64,000 nucleotides of DNA from Robertkochia sediminum (lineage in GTDB: Bacteria; Bacteroidota; Bacteroidia; Flavobacteriales; Flavobacteriaceae). Shown here one piece after another: positions 63,901 to 64,000 of this stretch. The translations under genes were made by a program, and so were the position numbers. The notes under the pieces were generated by a model. The model ran no database searches, had not been told where the DNA came from, and saw only the letters and a program-made list of their open reading frames with translations. Position 1 is the first letter of the stretch. Each line of letters opens with the position of its first letter. The stretch is from contig NZ_JADMKT010000062.1 of assembly GCF_016786255.1 (NCBI RefSeq), positions 270,038 through 334,037 of the forward strand, read 5' to 3'.

Positions 63901-64000
63901 CGCTCTTACCATATCCCTGAATGTAAGTCCGCTTACCTGTAACACCGGAGGACGTGTAGAAGTAACTGCCGGTGGTGGTTGGGGTAGCTATGAATACCAG
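57992..64000 (+). CDS. Giant SprB-repeat surface adhesin (partial, C-terminus missing)
   Basis: The frame is open from ATG 57992 to the window end, 2003 codons without a stop. A hydrophobic signal covers about 8-28 ([20 protein letters not shown]). Residues about 83-170 form a DUF11-like repeat ([20 protein letters not shown]). About 220-850 holds Ig/PKD-like modules, and about 850-1045 an inserted beta-sandwich-like module ([20 protein letters not shown] region, Cys-rich). From about 1060 there are at least twelve SprB-type repeats of roughly 80-90 residues, each with a VTC/DLSC start, a [12 protein letters not shown] strand and a [17 protein letters not shown] end. This is the architecture of gliding-motility adhesins secreted by type IX. 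It follows the SprF-like gene by 51 bases. Confidence 0.93.
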   Translation, partial: MKKNYANLTNALLVACIIFAGTFAFKVTPQMLSQEQRSYLTGLSDAVVTEFKEISNEVAAIGKSIEAIPELFTGVAAKPFANEVKLVKEVNNAGGGTLLGDADPGQNLIYTLRYENRDAGPINNYQIVDTIPVGVNYLGDNSGNSTYDPATRVLTIDVGNLGGGAQGAININVQVSEDRGFFRDPCSSAISNQAYGVYNGLEEPSFLSFSDPNPNPAVFFVSASELNYTYTEALCGTGADISATPGFDSYIWTLNGAFVGNTQTITATEAGTYVVEKTTTCLGRTITYTETLNLYDVNGIANPILNYANDIGTCPNNGDQIPNLLLCGGETSRLLNVGFTSTASSITWKKLNSACTAIDNCANTSPACWTSADIVGSGEDFTVSEAGSYRVEVIFEGTGGAICQKFYYFNVYLGQLNASVSATSYSPASLGTITIDAGGVGPEYTYAIDGPDGYDYTFGPTTENSHTFEYLISGDYVVTVTADSGCSYTENITIVDNNTLYLEASLFNIKNCNSARIQVQRGGGEPPYQFAIWSVNGVPRYDSFQDIPDSVFSNEESESTGGSQSRIFEFLLEEEGDYVFVMRDFNGNYAVSNVENIGLDPDYRFDVETQDVLCHGGTDGAVSLTFFSNNVKEVFTELYDADTYVYGGTNTPLYTGNASGTYPNLDAGDYIIEVTMTLRKGNKTCTFTRPFTINEPGAPLEGYAGVLTDVSCITNIGASEVKISNVSGGTPPYRFIINGVEQTSNIGYLENDGYVTVIDANGCSFDMFVDVNAATEIPTVDYDLTYNCDGTGNVALIPTIADPNLVYLYEYSMNGGFPVTDSLFTNLSPGNYNFRIYYENATPDNPTPGLLLVEDFGTGENTSLDEINPIYDYESQVQGQDPPQGDDDANLDDGEYVVTSNLQFCCGWQWYSPSDADGDPNGRYLAVNIGDVVGAGGVIYEKLITDLSSGSEIEVEISLANLLTASSTECDPNLIIELLDVTGQVVDSKPTGAIENNEQWNDVSLTLNSGGNNRLRFRIRTNSTCTQGNDIAIDNLRVFQAPEICTAAIDVPVVVQDNEEFSGEIIAQSDLSCANMATPDGSVTFAVYNFDPAVGYEYSVNGAPWIATTESQVTVSGLPLGNVSVDVRIAGDPSCDFTMDAAAPIEQPPLLELDYDITKQITCDASNPGGAVNLTATGGTPPYEYGIDDGSGAGIIYGANSLFNGLIAGSYEFWVRDANGCEINIGTPVVLDPVQDILFDLTPTVCYDGTNGEIVVNVTQGNGDYQFSLNGTAWFSPDAATPATYTFTALSPGSYTVYVRDGSNCEATATTAIAPQIALAVTSQSNVDCIGTATGSAVLTVTDFVGSYTYTVNGGTLGTQSGSTITLDALAAGSYTVEVTDANGCFATNTIVIDAPAAALTTTHDVTPLTCTAEASVTITATGGWGSYQYQLTQPDGSVVGPQSSDIFGGLTQVGTYSYIVIDANGCDITDTFDIVDPVPPTATLAPVTDLCYDPATGMSLEVNVSGGEAPFVYSLNGGPNQNSNVFNNLTPGSYTVVVTDAFGCTATTNTIDVAPQLTASALLIKELDCSASPDGVIEVTINGGTEVFEYEVSTDGGATYTAPAVLGAGVTTITYTAPAAGTYDFRITDALGCITTTSVTVDPISNPVAAATPTDVSCAGLSDGIATITVDPAFGAAPYEISFDGGAFSSQTTYTGLAAGTYNYTVRDSKGCLFNDTVTIGEPVALTAVTAITQDFGCGQTGTIEVQGVSGGTAPYQYSIDGVNFGASNVFAGLTDGTYTLTVRDANGCTLDLPETIAPLDPVTDLDFSVTDITCAATTAAVTVTATGGNGVLTYEIIAPAAVNNGTNNVFSGLAPDTYTFRVTDEDGCSYEENLTINPITPVAVAGSLVSDVTCLSGADGELSFTVSNFSTYDYTVTNTSGTVVANGTGESTATINVGGLPADDYTIAVTDNTNSCTATDAVTINEPTALTISLNVSPLTCNTGGRVEVTAGGGWGSYEYQ

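Overview
The window looks like chromosomal DNA of a marine Flavobacteriaceae-type Bacteroidetes. This rests on TonB-dependent receptors with carboxypeptidase-regulatory N-termini, type IX secretion/gliding genes (type B C-terminal sorting domain, PorP/SprF, a giant SprB-repeat adhesin), both GltX and GlnS, DUF2807/DUF4175/DUF6607 proteins, and repeated matches to the Bacteroidetes -7 promoter box TAnnTTTG. All assignments come from reading the sequence; no database search was run.

Layout. 1-5 kb: a truncated TolC-type efflux protein fused to an ABC substrate-binding-like domain, a DUF6607 protein, a cytochrome c lipoprotein and small envelope proteins. 5-9 kb: a TonB-dependent receptor and two small secreted barrel-like proteins. 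9-13 kb: a REP-like repeat region, tRNA(CAU), methylmalonyl-CoA epimerase, rbfA with a LolC/E-like permease, and dusB. 14-32 kb: a second receptor-like barrel, lepA, an RCK-fused cation/proton antiporter, an MBL hydrolase, secreted subtilase, M1 and S41 peptidases, rnpA, a patatin, an ElaA-like acetyltransferase, a CDF exporter and rpiB.

32.2-33.0 kb is a gene-free AT-rich region with four DnaA-box-like 9-mers. By eye the strand composition switches here: the top strand of intergenic DNA is C-rich to the left and G-rich to the right. Two parS-like palindromes lie 8-10 kb away, flanking mnmG. I read this as the probable chromosomal origin neighbourhood.

33-53 kb: rnr, a DUF2807 protein, LysE, DoxX, an AsmA-like protein, OmpH, a methyltransferase, mnmG, ybeY, a DUF4175 protein, alkB, gltX, an SPFH protein, a YtxH/holin/DUF6327-like trio and glnS. 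53-64 kb is a type IX secretion/gliding locus: an Ig-like protein with a type B sorting domain, a PorP/SprF barrel extended by a coiled coil and two SPOR-like domains, and the first 2003 codons of a giant SprB-like adhesin that runs off the window.

Intergenic DNA left of about 28.3 kb carries several dispersed repeat families, including a TAACCTTG octamer array that runs almost to the patatin start codon. I saw no CRISPR array, prophage, insertion sequence or rRNA.
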